DNA of 64,000 nucleotides from Sedimentibacter sp. MB35-C1 (GCF_030913635.1 NZ_CP133188.1:186001-250000); one strand, 5' to 3'; positions 25,571 through 34,970 are shown, numbered from the stretch's first letter. Numbers and translations: made by a program. Notes: generated by a model not told the origin, from the letters alone.

Positions 25571-26596
25571 CTATCGTTGAACTCTCCCAGAGCCATCTCC
25601 TCCAGCAAGTTTTTCTACGTCTGCAACACTTACACGATTAAAATCACCAATAATTGAATGTTTAAGACAGCTAGCGGCAACAGCAAACTCTAATGCTTCT
25701 TTTTTATCTTCATATTTATTTAAGCCATAAATTAATCCCCCTGCAAAAGAATCACCGCCACCAACTCGGTCAATAATATCTCGAATTTCATATTTTTTAC
25801 TTATATAGAAATTCTCTCTATCGTTTATACACGCACTCCACCCATTTATATCTGCACTAACACTTTCTCTAAGTGTAATTGCAATTGTTTTTAAATTTGG
25901 ATATTCATTTAAAACAGCAGAGGTAAGTCTTTCATATTTATTTCTATCAATCTTTCCACCTTCAACTTCAACATCTAATTCCATGCCTAAGGATTTTTGA
26001 CAATCCTCTTCATTTCCAATAGCAACATCTACATACTTAGTTAACTCTCTCATAACCTCAGGAGCCTTTTTCCCATATTTCCATAAGTTTTTACGGAAGT
26101 TCAAGTCACAAGAAACAGTTATATTTTTTGATTTTGCATATTTTACACTTTCCAAAGAAAGTTCCATCGCTCCTTCTGAAATAGCTGGAGTAATACCTGT
26201 TATATGAAACAAATCAATATTTTCAAAAACCTGATTCCAATTTATGTCTCCAGGCTTTGCTAACGCTATTGCAGAATAGTCTCTATCATATACAACCTTA
26301 CTAGGTAATTGATTAGCCCCTGCTTCCAAAAAATAAATACCCATACGTCCTGGACCACGTTTAATTCTAGAAACATCAACTCCAAAACCTCTAAGTTCCT
26401 TTAAACACTCATCTCCTAAGATATTTTCAGGTAGAATTGTCATATATGAAACATCCATACCATAGTTTGCAAGTGAAACTGCAACATTTGCCTCTCCACC
26501 CCCAAAGGTAGCTTCAAGGGTTGGGCTTTGGAAAAACCGTTCATGCCCTGGAGATTTTAATCTTAACATTATTTCTCCAAAAGTTAGTATTTTCAT
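25571..26596 (-). CDS. kdgK: 2-dehydro-3-deoxygluconokinase (PfkB family)
   Basis: The 341-residue sugar kinase has the PfkB start ([17 protein letters not shown]), the [12 protein letters not shown] substrate region and the anion-hole motif [17 protein letters not shown] with catalytic Asp. It phosphorylates 2-keto-3-deoxygluconate with ATP to KDPG. The KDPG aldolase gene is 12 bp upstream, which supports the assignment over fructokinase or ribokinase. It is last of the four-gene run starting at the aminotransferase. GGTGG precedes the ATG. Confidence 0.88.
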   Translation of the reverse strand: MKILTFGEIMLRLKSPGHERFFQSPTLEATFGGGEANVAVSLANYGMDVSYMTILPENILGDECLKELRGFGVDVSRIKRGPGRMGIYFLEAGANQLPSKVVYDRDYSAIALAKPGDINWNQVFENIDLFHITGITPAISEGAMELSLESVKYAKSKNITVSCDLNFRKNLWKYGKKAPEVMRELTKYVDVAIGNEEDCQKSLGMELDVEVEGGKIDRNKYERLTSAVLNEYPNLKTIAITLRESVSADINGWSACINDRENFYISKKYEIRDIIDRVGGGDSFAGGLIYGLNKYEDKKEALEFAVAASCLKHSIIGDFNRVSVADVEKLAGGDGSGRVQR

Positions 26597-26608
26597 ATTA
26601 CCACCGTC

Positions 26609-27568
26609 CTATTTTTTTAGATGAACCGCAAATCCACCAATTTCGTTTTCAAAATAAATTGCTTTAATGAACCCGGATTCATCAACATTTTTTGTATTTA
26701 AATTAAACTTAATTCCTTTTCTACTAAGAAAAGCCATCGCCCTTTCTACTGATTTAGTTTTTATTGCAATATGTCCTTTTTCACCAAGGTAAGGAGCTTT
26801 CATTACTTCAACAGCATCTCCTGCAAAAATTGAAGAATTTCCTAATTTATATTCAAAACCAAACAAACTAGAGAAAAGTTGTGCAACATTTCTAGCTTCC
26901 TCTTCATTTCCGCAGTTAATACCTATATGTCCTAGCTCAAAACCAAGCATGTTCTTTACTGCTTCTTTTGTTAGGGAGGTAATCACATCAAAATCACCTT
27001 TTTTAATTAAATCCTCATTAACCATCCATGTTCCACCACACGCAACAACATTTTTCATTGAAAGGTATTCGTTAAGATTTTTTGCATTCACACCGCCTGT
27101 TGGTATGAATTTTAGATTTGTATATGGACCACCAACCGCTTTTAGATATGCTGCTCCACCACTCTGTTCTGAAGGAAAAAACTTAACAACATCTAATCCC
27201 AATTCCATTGCTGCTTCCATATCGCTTGGAGTTGATGTTCCTGGAATAATTGTAATTCCCTTACTTATACAATAGCTTACAATCTTTTTATTGAATCCAG
27301 GACTAACAATGAATTTGGAACCTGCTGAAATAGCTTTATCAACCTGTTCAATAGTCAATACTGTTCCAGCACCAACTAACATGTCTGGAAACTCTTTGCA
27401 AATACTTTTGATTGCTTCTTCGGCATGTTCTGTCCTAAAGGTTACTTCTGCTAATGGAAGTCCCCCTTCCATAATCGCTTTTGCTAATGGAACTGCTTTT
27501 TCTAAATCGTTGATTTTAATAACTGGGACAATTCCATATTCTGATATTCTTTTTAATAATTTATTCAT
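26609..27568 (-). CDS. KDPG aldolase fused to a VOC (glyoxalase-like) domain
   Basis: Of 319 residues, 1-205 form a KDPG/KHG aldolase barrel with Glu41 and Arg45 (EVTFRTE) and Schiff-base Lys129 (DVVKFFPS). Residues 210-319 are a vicinal-oxygen-chelate domain (LGHIGINCGNEEEARNVAQL, KGHIAIKTKSVERAMAFL). The aldolase splits KDPG into pyruvate and glyceraldehyde-3-phosphate. The VOC half could be an isomerase or epimerase feeding the aldolase, or may detoxify methylglyoxal; this is inference. The ATG is favoured over an upstream GTG by AGGTG spacing. Confidence 0.88.
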   Translation of the reverse strand: MNKLLKRISEYGIVPVIKINDLEKAVPLAKAIMEGGLPLAEVTFRTEHAEEAIKSICKEFPDMLVGAGTVLTIEQVDKAISAGSKFIVSPGFNKKIVSYCISKGITIIPGTSTPSDMEAAMELGLDVVKFFPSEQSGGAAYLKAVGGPYTNLKFIPTGGVNAKNLNEYLSMKNVVACGGTWMVNEDLIKKGDFDVITSLTKEAVKNMLGFELGHIGINCGNEEEARNVAQLFSSLFGFEYKLGNSSIFAGDAVEVMKAPYLGEKGHIAIKTKSVERAMAFLSRKGIKFNLNTKNVDESGFIKAIYFENEIGGFAVHLKK

Positions 27569-27602
27569 TATATACACCTACTTTAATAGTAACTTAAGTA
27601 AT

Positions 27603-29063
27603 CTACTTGCTTTCACTTTCAACGCTAATTTTCCATTTACTTATATCATTCCATGCTTCAGCATTACTAATTCCTAACTTTTCCGGTTCAAATATTGCAT
27701 TACCCGTAGACTTATATTGTTCTTCGAAATCTTTAAAAACTTTCATAAAGACATTTCCCATCATTAATAATGCAATAAAGCTTAGCCATCCCATAATTCC
27801 TACACCAACATCTCCAAGAGCCCATGCAAGACTTGATTCTTTGGAAGAAAATAATATAATAGCAACTACAGTTGATATTCTCAATATAATTATCAGACTT
27901 TTTTTATTTGCTTTTTTAAATTTGCTAATTAGATAGAAAATTCCAGTTTCAGACGAATAATAGTTATATGTAACTGTAGTAAGAGCAAAGAAGAACATTG
28001 ATATTGCAACAAATGCTGATCCCCAACCCGGAACATATAAATCTATCGCGCCTTGTACATACCCTGGTCCAGCTTGAACTCCAGCCAGATTTTCAACTAT
28101 ACCATCTACATTGTACTGTCCAGTTAACAATGCCATAAATGCTGTAGAAGTACATACGAATAAAGTATCAACATAAACTGATAATGCTTGTATTAATCCC
28201 GATTTAACAGGATGACTTACTTCTGCAGTAGCTGTTGCATGAGTTGAAGTACCATTACCAGCTTCGTTTGAATATATTCCTCTTTTTACTCCCCAAATAA
28301 TTGCGGTTCCCGCAATTCCTCCAAAAATTTGATTTTTTCCAAATGCACTTGAAATAATTATAGAAAACAATTCAGGAACTTCTTTTATATTAATTATAAT
28401 AAGTGTAACAGCAACTAATAAATATATACTAGCCATAATTGGAGCTACTTTCTCGGCAAATTCACTAATTCTTTTTATACCTCCAGTTATAATAAATGCA
28501 ATCAATATGGCTACAACAATGCCAACAATTTGTTTGTTGAATCCAAAAGCATTATTTAAGGAATCAGCAATCGCATTTCCTTGAATGCCTGGTGTACAAA
28601 AACCTAGAGCAAATACAGAAGCAATAGCAAAAGCAATAGCAAATTTCTTCATACCTAATCCTTTTTCTATAAAATACTGTGTTCCACCTCTGTATTCATT
28701 TCCATCCTTGACTTTATAAACTTGTGCCAAAGTTGATTCAATTATGGATGTTGCTGCACCTAAAATTGAAGATAGCCACATCCAAAAAATCGCACCTGGT
28801 CCACCTATAAAAATAGCAGTCGCAACACCTGCAATATTTCCCGTACCTACTCTGCCTGATAAAGTTACTGCAAATGATTGAAATGCTGAACGCCCCACTC
28901 CTGTGCCATTCTTTTCAACTGTATACTTTCCCATTAGCTTAATAAGTCTAAATTGTGCACCTCTTGTTCGAATTGTATAATATAGCCCCGTAATCAACGC
29001 TAAAGCAACAAATATATTACTCCATAAAATACCATTAATACTATCTAGTAGTTGTTGTAACAT
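27603..29063 (-). CDS. AGCS-family sodium:alanine/glycine symporter
   Basis: The 486-residue protein has ten to eleven helices and the family motifs: FQSFAVTLSGRVGTGNIAGV near the start, FWMWLSSILGAATSIIESTL, and KRGIYSNEAGNGTSTHATA in the middle. AGCS carriers import alanine, glycine or similar small amino acids with Na+. Its position between the aldolase and an aminotransferase gene in a sugar-acid cluster is unusual and hints that the transported compound is an amino acid or amino-sugar acid. AGGAGG precedes the ATG. Confidence 0.92.
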   Translation of the reverse strand: MLQQLLDSINGILWSNIFVALALITGLYYTIRTRGAQFRLIKLMGKYTVEKNGTGVGRSAFQSFAVTLSGRVGTGNIAGVATAIFIGGPGAIFWMWLSSILGAATSIIESTLAQVYKVKDGNEYRGGTQYFIEKGLGMKKFAIAFAIASVFALGFCTPGIQGNAIADSLNNAFGFNKQIVGIVVAILIAFIITGGIKRISEFAEKVAPIMASIYLLVAVTLIIINIKEVPELFSIIISSAFGKNQIFGGIAGTAIIWGVKRGIYSNEAGNGTSTHATATAEVSHPVKSGLIQALSVYVDTLFVCTSTAFMALLTGQYNVDGIVENLAGVQAGPGYVQGAIDLYVPGWGSAFVAISMFFFALTTVTYNYYSSETGIFYLISKFKKANKKSLIIILRISTVVAIILFSSKESSLAWALGDVGVGIMGWLSFIALLMMGNVFMKVFKDFEEQYKSTGNAIFEPEKLGISNAEAWNDISKWKISVESESK

Positions 29064-29167
29064 CTTTACTTCCTCCTAATTTAAATAATATTTAAAATAT
29101 TTTTATTACACTAATTATTTTTTTCTTCTTTATGTTAAAAGGCATAAGTTTAACAAGTAATTATTTT

Positions 29168-30325
29168 TTAGTATCTTCTTTTTATATATTCACTAATTCT
29201 TCTCAATGCTTCTTTCAGATTTTCATCAGAATTTGCAAATACAACTCGTAAGTAACCTTCACCCATACTTCCGAAAGCTGAACCTGGAACTACAACTACC
29301 TTAGCATGTCGTATAAGTTCTTCTGCAAATTCTTCTGAACTTTTACCAAATTGTTTAATATTTGGAAAGACATAAAAGCTTCCCTTTGGCTTTTTACAAC
29401 TAATGCCTGGAATGTTATTCAACCCATTTACAATTATATCACGTCGTCTTGTATAATCTGCTAACATACTGTTTACACTATCTTGAGACCCTGTAATAGC
29501 TTCTATAGCTGCTTTTTGTATAAAAGTTGGAACGCATGAAACAACCCCTTCTTGTAGTCTCGGCATATTAGAAATAATCTCTTTGCTACCCACAATATAT
29601 CCTAATCTCCAACCTGTCATAGCATAAGATTTTGAAAAGCTATTAATTATCAAAACTCTTTCTTTTATTTCAGATATCTGAGCTAAACTAAAATATTCTA
29701 AATTATCAAAAATTATCTTGTCATACACTTCGTCAGAAAAAATTAGCAAATCATATTTCTCCGCAATTTCTGCTATTTTAATTATTTCTTCTTTCTTCAA
29801 TACTGATCCCAATGGATTACTTGGTGAATTTAACAAAATAGCCTTTGTTTTTGAAGTTATTGCTTTTTCAATGTCTTCAGATTTTATATTAAAGTCATTT
29901 TCTTCATATACAGGTACCCCTACAGCTTTGGCTCCACATAGCATTATCTGACCAATGTAATTAGGATAACATGGATTTGGAACTATAATTTCATCACCCC
30001 TATTTACAGTTGATAACAAACATAACAAAATAGCTTCCATACCTCCAACTGTTATCATAACATTTTCATAAGAGTAATTATTGGAATATTGATTATACTT
30101 ATTTGCTATAGCCTCCCTTAAATCTTGTAAGCCTGAATTGTGACAATAATGTACATAACCTTCATCAATTGCTTTTTTTGCTGCATTCTTAATATTCAAA
30201 GGAGTATCAAAATTTGGTTCTCCTACAGTGAGTTTAATTACATCATCATATTGCTCAGCAAGGTCAAACATTTTCCTAATACCTGAAGCAGGATAATTTC
30301 TCGTAATATCCGATAAATAATTCAT
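29168..30325 (-). CDS. Class I/II PLP-dependent aminotransferase
   Basis: The 385-residue fold-type I aminotransferase of the aspartate aminotransferase family has NSPSNPLGSV for substrate/PLP contacts, SDEVYDKI with the cofactor Asp, and the Schiff-base Lys232 in NSFSKSYAMTGWRLGY; the final Arg lies in GYLRVVFANS. It is first of a run with the AGCS carrier, KDPG aldolase and KDG kinase, behind an operator-like palindrome. The substrate is not defined; removing the amino group from the imported compound is the simplest guess. GAGGAG precedes the ATG. Confidence 0.88.
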   Translation of the reverse strand: MNYLSDITRNYPASGIRKMFDLAEQYDDVIKLTVGEPNFDTPLNIKNAAKKAIDEGYVHYCHNSGLQDLREAIANKYNQYSNNYSYENVMITVGGMEAILLCLLSTVNRGDEIIVPNPCYPNYIGQIMLCGAKAVGVPVYEENDFNIKSEDIEKAITSKTKAILLNSPSNPLGSVLKKEEIIKIAEIAEKYDLLIFSDEVYDKIIFDNLEYFSLAQISEIKERVLIINSFSKSYAMTGWRLGYIVGSKEIISNMPRLQEGVVSCVPTFIQKAAIEAITGSQDSVNSMLADYTRRRDIIVNGLNNIPGISCKKPKGSFYVFPNIKQFGKSSEEFAEELIRHAKVVVVPGSAFGSMGEGYLRVVFANSDENLKEALRRISEYIKRRY

Positions 30326-30351
30326 TTTTAGTCTCCTCTATACTAATTGAT

Positions 30352-30368
30352 AGTGTCAAATTGACACT
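30352..30368. promoter_or_regulatory. 17-bp palindromic operator upstream of the aminotransferase
   Basis: AGTGTCAA-A-TTGACACT is symmetrical about 30360 and begins 26 bp upstream of the ATG. A TAATAT -10-like element lies at 30374-30379 (minus strand). It resembles the repeat at 1366-1380 in sequence and in distance to the gene. Confidence 0.6.
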
Positions 30369-30442
30369 TCTATATATTACACCATGCGCATGGCTTTTAT
30401 AAATTTAAGCAATTTATTGAATAGCTTTAATTTCATCCCATT

Positions 30443-30461
30443 TACACTATCTACTAGTGTA
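30443..30461. promoter_or_regulatory. Inverted repeat TACACTA-N5-TAGTGTA
   Basis: Perfect 7-bp arms further upstream of the aminotransferase promoter and downstream of the dehydrogenase gene. It could be a second operator or activator site. Confidence 0.4.
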
Positions 30462-30559
30462 TATTTAAAATTTACTATTTATTGATGTACATATGAACAT
30501 GTTTTATAGAAACAACCATAGCATAAACTATAACATTGTAGATTTTAAGTAATCTTTTA

Positions 30560-31522
30560 TTATGCTAATACAAAATTTACAGGGTAAAAACATTCTTCGC
30601 CCCTAGCAAATCGAACAGCTTCCTCAGCAACCTTTCTTTTCAATTCCAATGCAGCCTCCTCAGAATACCATGCCATATGAGGTGTGCATATGAAATTTTC
30701 ATGTCTAAAAAGTGGCGCCTCAGTGTTTAGTGGTTCTTTTTTTACAACATCCAAAGCAGCTCCAGCAATCTTTCCTTCTGTCAGTGCTCTGTCTAAAGCG
30801 TCCTCGTTGATTATTCCACCTCTTGCAGTATTAATTATATAAGCAGTATTTTTCATTTTATCGAAAGCTTCATCATTAAAAAGTCCTACATTATTGTCCA
30901 ATGGACAGTGTATGGATATAACATCTGATTTTTCTAATAATTCATCCATAGAAACAAACTTAACTAAGCTGTCAGTTTTAGTATTGTAATTACTAGATTT
31001 AGGATCAGATACCACAATGTTACAGCCTAATGCATTAACACGCTTAGCAAATTCTTTACCAATACGCCCATAACCTATAATACCAACAGTCAAAGTATTG
31101 TGACGGTGAATTGGAATAGACTTAGTATAATCCCATTTAGTATTCTTAGTATAATTGCTCATTAAAACAATTTTTCTCTCTAAGGCAAGCATTAGCGTTA
31201 AAGCATGGTCCGCTACTTCATTCATGCCATAATCAGGTACATTACATACAATTATACCCAAATTCTTTGCTGCTTCCAAATTAATATTATCTACACCAAC
31301 TCCATATCGAACAACTTGTTTCAGCTCTGGTAAAAGGGATTTCATAACAGTTTCAGTAATTGGTGCATATTGATTGATTAAGATATTAGCACCTTTACAA
31401 TTGTTAATTAAATCTTTTTCAGTCTTACACTGTAACAATTTAAACGATAACTTTGCATTATTTAGTATAGTTGTTTCTATATCAATGTTTTTATGATCAC
31501 AATCTGTTATTATTACTTCCAT
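30560..31522 (-). CDS. D-isomer-specific 2-hydroxyacid dehydrogenase
   Basis: The 320-residue enzyme is of the phosphoglycerate dehydrogenase/CtBP-like group: VVRYGVGVDNINLEAAKNLG in the substrate domain, the NAD motif VGIIGYGRIGKEFAKR, and the catalytic set IINTARGG with Arg, then Glu and His in ICTPHMAWYS. It interconverts 2-oxo and D-2-hydroxy acids with NAD(H). In this cluster it may reduce or oxidise a sugar-acid intermediate. It is third in the run ADH, SDR, hydroxyacid dehydrogenase. GAGGAGG precedes the ATG. Confidence 0.88.
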   Translation of the reverse strand: MEVIITDCDHKNIDIETTILNNAKLSFKLLQCKTEKDLINNCKGANILINQYAPITETVMKSLLPELKQVVRYGVGVDNINLEAAKNLGIIVCNVPDYGMNEVADHALTLMLALERKIVLMSNYTKNTKWDYTKSIPIHRHNTLTVGIIGYGRIGKEFAKRVNALGCNIVVSDPKSSNYNTKTDSLVKFVSMDELLEKSDVISIHCPLDNNVGLFNDEAFDKMKNTAYIINTARGGIINEDALDRALTEGKIAGAALDVVKKEPLNTEAPLFRHENFICTPHMAWYSEEAALELKRKVAEEAVRFARGEECFYPVNFVLA

Positions 31523-31580
31523 ATGTCCTCCTCATATTAAATCTTCTATTTTAATATGCTCGATGTGATTAGCATAATAA

Positions 31581-32339
31581 TTATCTTCCTAAATAACCTC
31601 CATCGACAGGTATTATAGCTCCATTTAAATAATCTGAAGCTGGTGATGCCAAAAACAATACCACACCAGCCATATCTTCAGGTTTGCCCCACCTTTTTGC
31701 TGGTATCCTAGCAAGTATTTCTTCATTACGCTTCTCATCATTTATCAATGCAGTATTCATTTCTGTATCCATATAACCTGGAGCAATTGCATTAACATTT
31801 ATTCCATGGCTAGCCCACTCATTTGCAAAAGCTTTTGTTAATTGAGCAACTCCACCTTTGCTAGCTGCATAAGCAGGTACTGTATATCCTCCAAAATAGC
31901 TTAACATAGAAGCAATGTTTATAATTTTTCCGCTTTTTTGCTTAATCATTTCTTTAGCAGCCAATTGACATAGAGAAAATACTGCAGTTAAATTAACATC
32001 AATAACTGTATTCCAGTCTTCTAATGGAAATTCTTCGCTTTTATGCCTTCGCTGAACACCAGCGGCATTAACTAAAATATCAATTTTTCCACCTAAAAAT
32101 TTAAGTGCTTCGTTAAATGCTTTTTTACTTTCCTCTTGATTTCCAATATCTACTGAAATTCCTTTACATTTAAAACCTTTTTTTGTGTAATTTTCAGCAA
32201 TTTCTTTAATTCTTGGAGTTGTTGCAAAAAGTACTACTTCAACACCAGTGTTCATAAGCCCTTCTGCCATACCTCTTCCTAATCCTCTAGACCCACCTGT
32301 AACAATTGCCTTTTTACCTGAAATATTAAAGTAATCCAT
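31581..32339 (-). CDS. SDR-family oxidoreductase, KduD-like
   Basis: The 252-residue short-chain dehydrogenase has the cofactor loop TGGSRGLGRGMAEG, NAAG in LVNAAGVQRRH, and the catalytic YAASK. Length and local sequence (FNISGKKAIVTGG, ASPASDYLNGAIIPVDGGY) are those of 2-deoxy-D-gluconate 3-dehydrogenase and gluconate 5-dehydrogenase. Such enzymes feed keto sugar acids to KDG, which fits kdgK nearby. The ATG at 32337-32339 follows AGGGGAAT; a longer frame would overlap the ADH gene. Confidence 0.85.
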   Translation of the reverse strand: MDYFNISGKKAIVTGGSRGLGRGMAEGLMNTGVEVVLFATTPRIKEIAENYTKKGFKCKGISVDIGNQEESKKAFNEALKFLGGKIDILVNAAGVQRRHKSEEFPLEDWNTVIDVNLTAVFSLCQLAAKEMIKQKSGKIINIASMLSYFGGYTVPAYAASKGGVAQLTKAFANEWASHGINVNAIAPGYMDTEMNTALINDEKRNEEILARIPAKRWGKPEDMAGVVLFLASPASDYLNGAIIPVDGGYLGR

Positions 32340-32367
32340 ATAATTCCCCTTCCTTAATACATAACAA

Positions 32368-33390
32368 TTATTTTTCACAATCTAATAGCACCTTAATAGT
32401 GTTCATTTTAGGATCATTAATGTAATTAAAAGCAGTTTGTCCTTCACTAAGGTGTATAATATGACTAACTATTTTTTCTAATTCATTGTGTAACTCTTTT
32501 ACCAGTTCAACTGCTTGATGAAATTCATGTTTTGTGTATACCCTAGTAGCCACCATATTTTGTTCTTTAAAACTAAACTGCGGTAGGTTTGATACATGAG
32601 GAGCTTTATGAATTCCTAACATACAAATAGTACCGTTAATTTTAGCTAATTCTGTACTTTCAAAAGTAGCTGCTTCTGTACCACTAGCTTCAAATACTAC
32701 ATCTACCCCATCACCATTTGTCATATTAGCTATAACTTCTTTTAAATTTTCTTCCTTAACATTAACAGTTTTAAATCCTAATTCTTTACATACATTTAAA
32801 CGAAATGGGTCTAAGTCTGAAATAACAACTTTAGATGCACCAGCATTTCTTAATGCAATTGCAGCTATTATGCCAATAGGTCCTGCTCCCATTACAACAG
32901 TAGAATCTAAATATTTAAATCCAGATTGATGAATAGCTCTAACTATTACCGCTAAAGGCTCTATTAGAGATGCGACAATATCTGAAACGTTATCATCAAC
33001 TTTAAATAGAACGTTTTCATTTACATATGCATATTCAGCCATTCCACCGTCAACATCAATACCTAAAAGCTTTAAATTTTTACAAACGTGAGGTTTGCCA
33101 GTTTTGCATGGAAGGCAATTACCGCAGGAAATAAGAGGATATGCAACAACTCTATCACCAACTTTTAATTGTTTATTGCTTTTTGATATTTCTTCAATTA
33201 TACCTAAAAATTCATGTCCAACAATTAAAGGCGCTTTTGCTCGAGGATGCTTCCCAGCTACAATCCCCTTGTCCCCTCCACATATTCCGCAATACTTCAT
33301 TTTTATCTTTGCATATCCCGGTATTGATTTAGGATCTGGAACATCTTTGTATTCTACTTTATTAGGTCCAACATAGACCAATGCTTTCAC
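32368..33390 (-). CDS. Zinc-dependent medium-chain polyol/aldonate dehydrogenase
   Basis: The 340-residue MDR enzyme has catalytic zinc ligands Cys37, His59 and Glu60 (CGICGGD, GHEFLG), the structural zinc set Cys89, 92, 95 and 103, and the NAD loop VVMGAGPIGIIAA. It is close to sorbitol, galactitol-phosphate and L-gulonate-type 5-dehydrogenases. It opens the catabolic run and is divergent from IclR. Translation starts at GTG 33388-33390, eight bases after AAGGAG. The substrate is probably a sugar acid or polyol. Confidence 0.88.
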   Translation of the reverse strand: MKALVYVGPNKVEYKDVPDPKSIPGYAKIKMKYCGICGGDKGIVAGKHPRAKAPLIVGHEFLGIIEEISKSNKQLKVGDRVVAYPLISCGNCLPCKTGKPHVCKNLKLLGIDVDGGMAEYAYVNENVLFKVDDNVSDIVASLIEPLAVIVRAIHQSGFKYLDSTVVMGAGPIGIIAAIALRNAGASKVVISDLDPFRLNVCKELGFKTVNVKEENLKEVIANMTNGDGVDVVFEASGTEAATFESTELAKINGTICMLGIHKAPHVSNLPQFSFKEQNMVATRVYTKHEFHQAVELVKELHNELEKIVSHIIHLSEGQTAFNYINDPKMNTIKVLLDCEK

Positions 33391-33406
33391 AAAATCATCT
33401 CCTTGT

Positions 33407-33432
33407 GTTCTTATATAAGAACGTTGTTCTTA
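33407..33432. promoter_or_regulatory. Probable IclR operator
   Basis: GTTCTTATATAAGAAC (33407-33422) is a perfect 16-bp palindrome; another half site GTTCTTA follows at 33426-33432. It lies just downstream of the predicted ADH transcription start. Confidence 0.6.
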
Positions 33433-33443
33433 TTTACAAATAC

Positions 33444-33472
33444 AGTATACTTTCGTTACCCTAATTTGTCAA
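33444..33472 (-). promoter_or_regulatory. Promoter of the dehydrogenase run
   Basis: -35 TTGACA (33467-33472), 17 bp, -10 TATACT (33444-33449) on the minus strand; near consensus, so control by repression is likely. Confidence 0.75.
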
Positions 33473-33543
33473 TACTCTATAATTAGAATTTTTAAAATTT
33501 AAATAACTTTAAATTTTTTGTCACTATTGTATGATAAAAACAG

Positions 33544-33572
33544 TTGCATAAGAAGATAGTCTAAGCTATAAT
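33544..33572 (+). promoter_or_regulatory. Promoter of the IclR gene
   Basis: -35 TTGCAT (33544-33549), 17 bp, -10 TATAAT (33567-33572). Confidence 0.65.
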
Positions 33573-33618
33573 AACTCCATAAATAATAAAATATATTACG
33601 AAGGGGCAAATTCTATTA

Positions 33619-34392
33619 ATGGGTACTCAGGCTGAAAATCACCGTTCTACTGAACGAGTGCTAGATATTTTAGAATTAGTGTCTAATGATAACTTAAAAA
33701 GCTATACATTAGGTGAAATCGCAACAATATTAGGAATACCAAAAAGCAGTTTATTTCCATTGGTACATACCCTCGCTGACAGAGGATACTTAAAATACAA
33801 TAAAAAATCTCTAAGTTTTAGTTTGGGATTTAAAGCATTTGAGGTAGGAATGAAATATGCTAACCATACTGGAATTTATGATGATATTATTAGTGAAATG
33901 CAATATGTAGTAAAGATGTGTTCTGAATCATGTAACTTTACTGAACTTAAGGGTGGAGATGCTCTTTGCTTATTAAAGATCGACTCTCCTGAAGCTATTA
34001 GAATGGTTTCCGCCCCTGGAAGAAGATTGCCTGCATATTCAACGGCAATGGGCAAAGCTATGTTAGCTTATAAAACAAAATCAGAAATAGAAAAACTATA
34101 CCCTAAAGGACTAATCCCAGTTACTGAACACACTATCACAGATATAGATGTGCTAATGAAACAATTGTCTGAAATTAGAAAATCAGGTATAGCTACTGAA
34201 TCTGAAGAAAATGCTATTATGATAAAATGCATTGCAGTTCCTATTAACAATAACGGAGTTAATATAGCAGCGATAAGTGTTGCAATACCAACTTTTCGCT
34301 ACAATGAAGATAAAAAAAATTTAATTATCAAGTTACTTAACGATGCACGTAGTAAAATTGAAATACTAATCAAAGGAGCAAACTGGAACTAA
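33619..34392 (+). CDS. IclR-family transcriptional regulator (KDG cluster)
   Basis: The 257-residue protein has an N-terminal winged helix (about 8-70; LGEIATILGIPKSSLFPLVH) and a C-terminal GAF-like effector domain (APGRRLPAYSTAMGKAML is the family signature). IclR proteins such as KdgR control sugar-acid use. Divergent placement from the ADH run and a palindrome in the shared region make it the local regulator. AAGGGG precedes the ATG at longer than usual spacing. Confidence 0.9.
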   Translation: MGTQAENHRSTERVLDILELVSNDNLKSYTLGEIATILGIPKSSLFPLVHTLADRGYLKYNKKSLSFSLGFKAFEVGMKYANHTGIYDDIISEMQYVVKMCSESCNFTELKGGDALCLLKIDSPEAIRMVSAPGRRLPAYSTAMGKAMLAYKTKSEIEKLYPKGLIPVTEHTITDIDVLMKQLSEIRKSGIATESEENAIMIKCIAVPINNNGVNIAAISVAIPTFRYNEDKKNLIIKLLNDARSKIEILIKGANWN

Positions 34393-34529
34393 TTAATATG
34401 TAGTTTTATTTAACTATACCTATCCCCTTTAAAAGTACCAGTTTTTTCAATCTAAAATATAATCTATTTATTGATATTCCTACAATGCAACCTGTGCTGT
34501 CAATAACCACGTCTTTTAACTGACAGCCT

Positions 34530-34901
34530 CTACCTGCCATCTCTGATAATTTGTGCATACGCATTTCCCCAAATAAGAAAATGACTAATAAGTGTTTCTC
34601 TAAACACAAATGAAGTCATCTCAGGATTAGGTTCATTATGAAAAATATAATACAAAGGGTAATTATATACTTTCTCCTTACTGTTTTCCTTATATCTATA
34701 AATGTGAAGTGGAAGTGATGCTATTGCTTCAGCTAATATTCTGACACATGAATAAACAGCTGTGGTCTGCATTGCAGTATATTCACTAACACTTTTTCCA
34801 CTTGTGGTTGGTCCAAATAAATAAGTGTAATTAGATATCAATGTATTTTCTACAGGCTTATCACGTGCTTTTATTAATTTTGATATAATTGGAATGTTCA
34901 C
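34530..34901 (-). pseudogene. Phage portal protein N-terminal fragment
   Basis: The 123 codons match the start of HK97-type portal proteins: FGPTTSGKSVSEYTAMQTTA, VYSCVRILAEAIASLPLHIY, NEPNPEMTSFVFRETL, and WGNAYAQIIRDGR. The frame stops immediately after RDGR, where intact portals continue for about 280 residues. No terminase or capsid gene is near. It marks a deleted prophage or a recombination junction. Confidence 0.8.
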
Positions 34902-34970
34902 TTTTGTGCCTCCTTAAAAATTGTATTTAAAAAGCACCTACCATTGTAGATGCTTTATGGAAAAACTATT

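Noticed and set aside
30382-30393. 12-bp palindrome CCATGCGCATGG upstream of the aminotransferase
   Set aside because: It lies between promoter elements and could bind a protein, but occurs once and is short; not enough support for a separate operator.
34406-34609. Minus-strand frame next to the portal fragment
   Set aside because: It overlaps the portal fragment in another frame and shows no protein-like pattern; a portal frameshift explains only a few residues.
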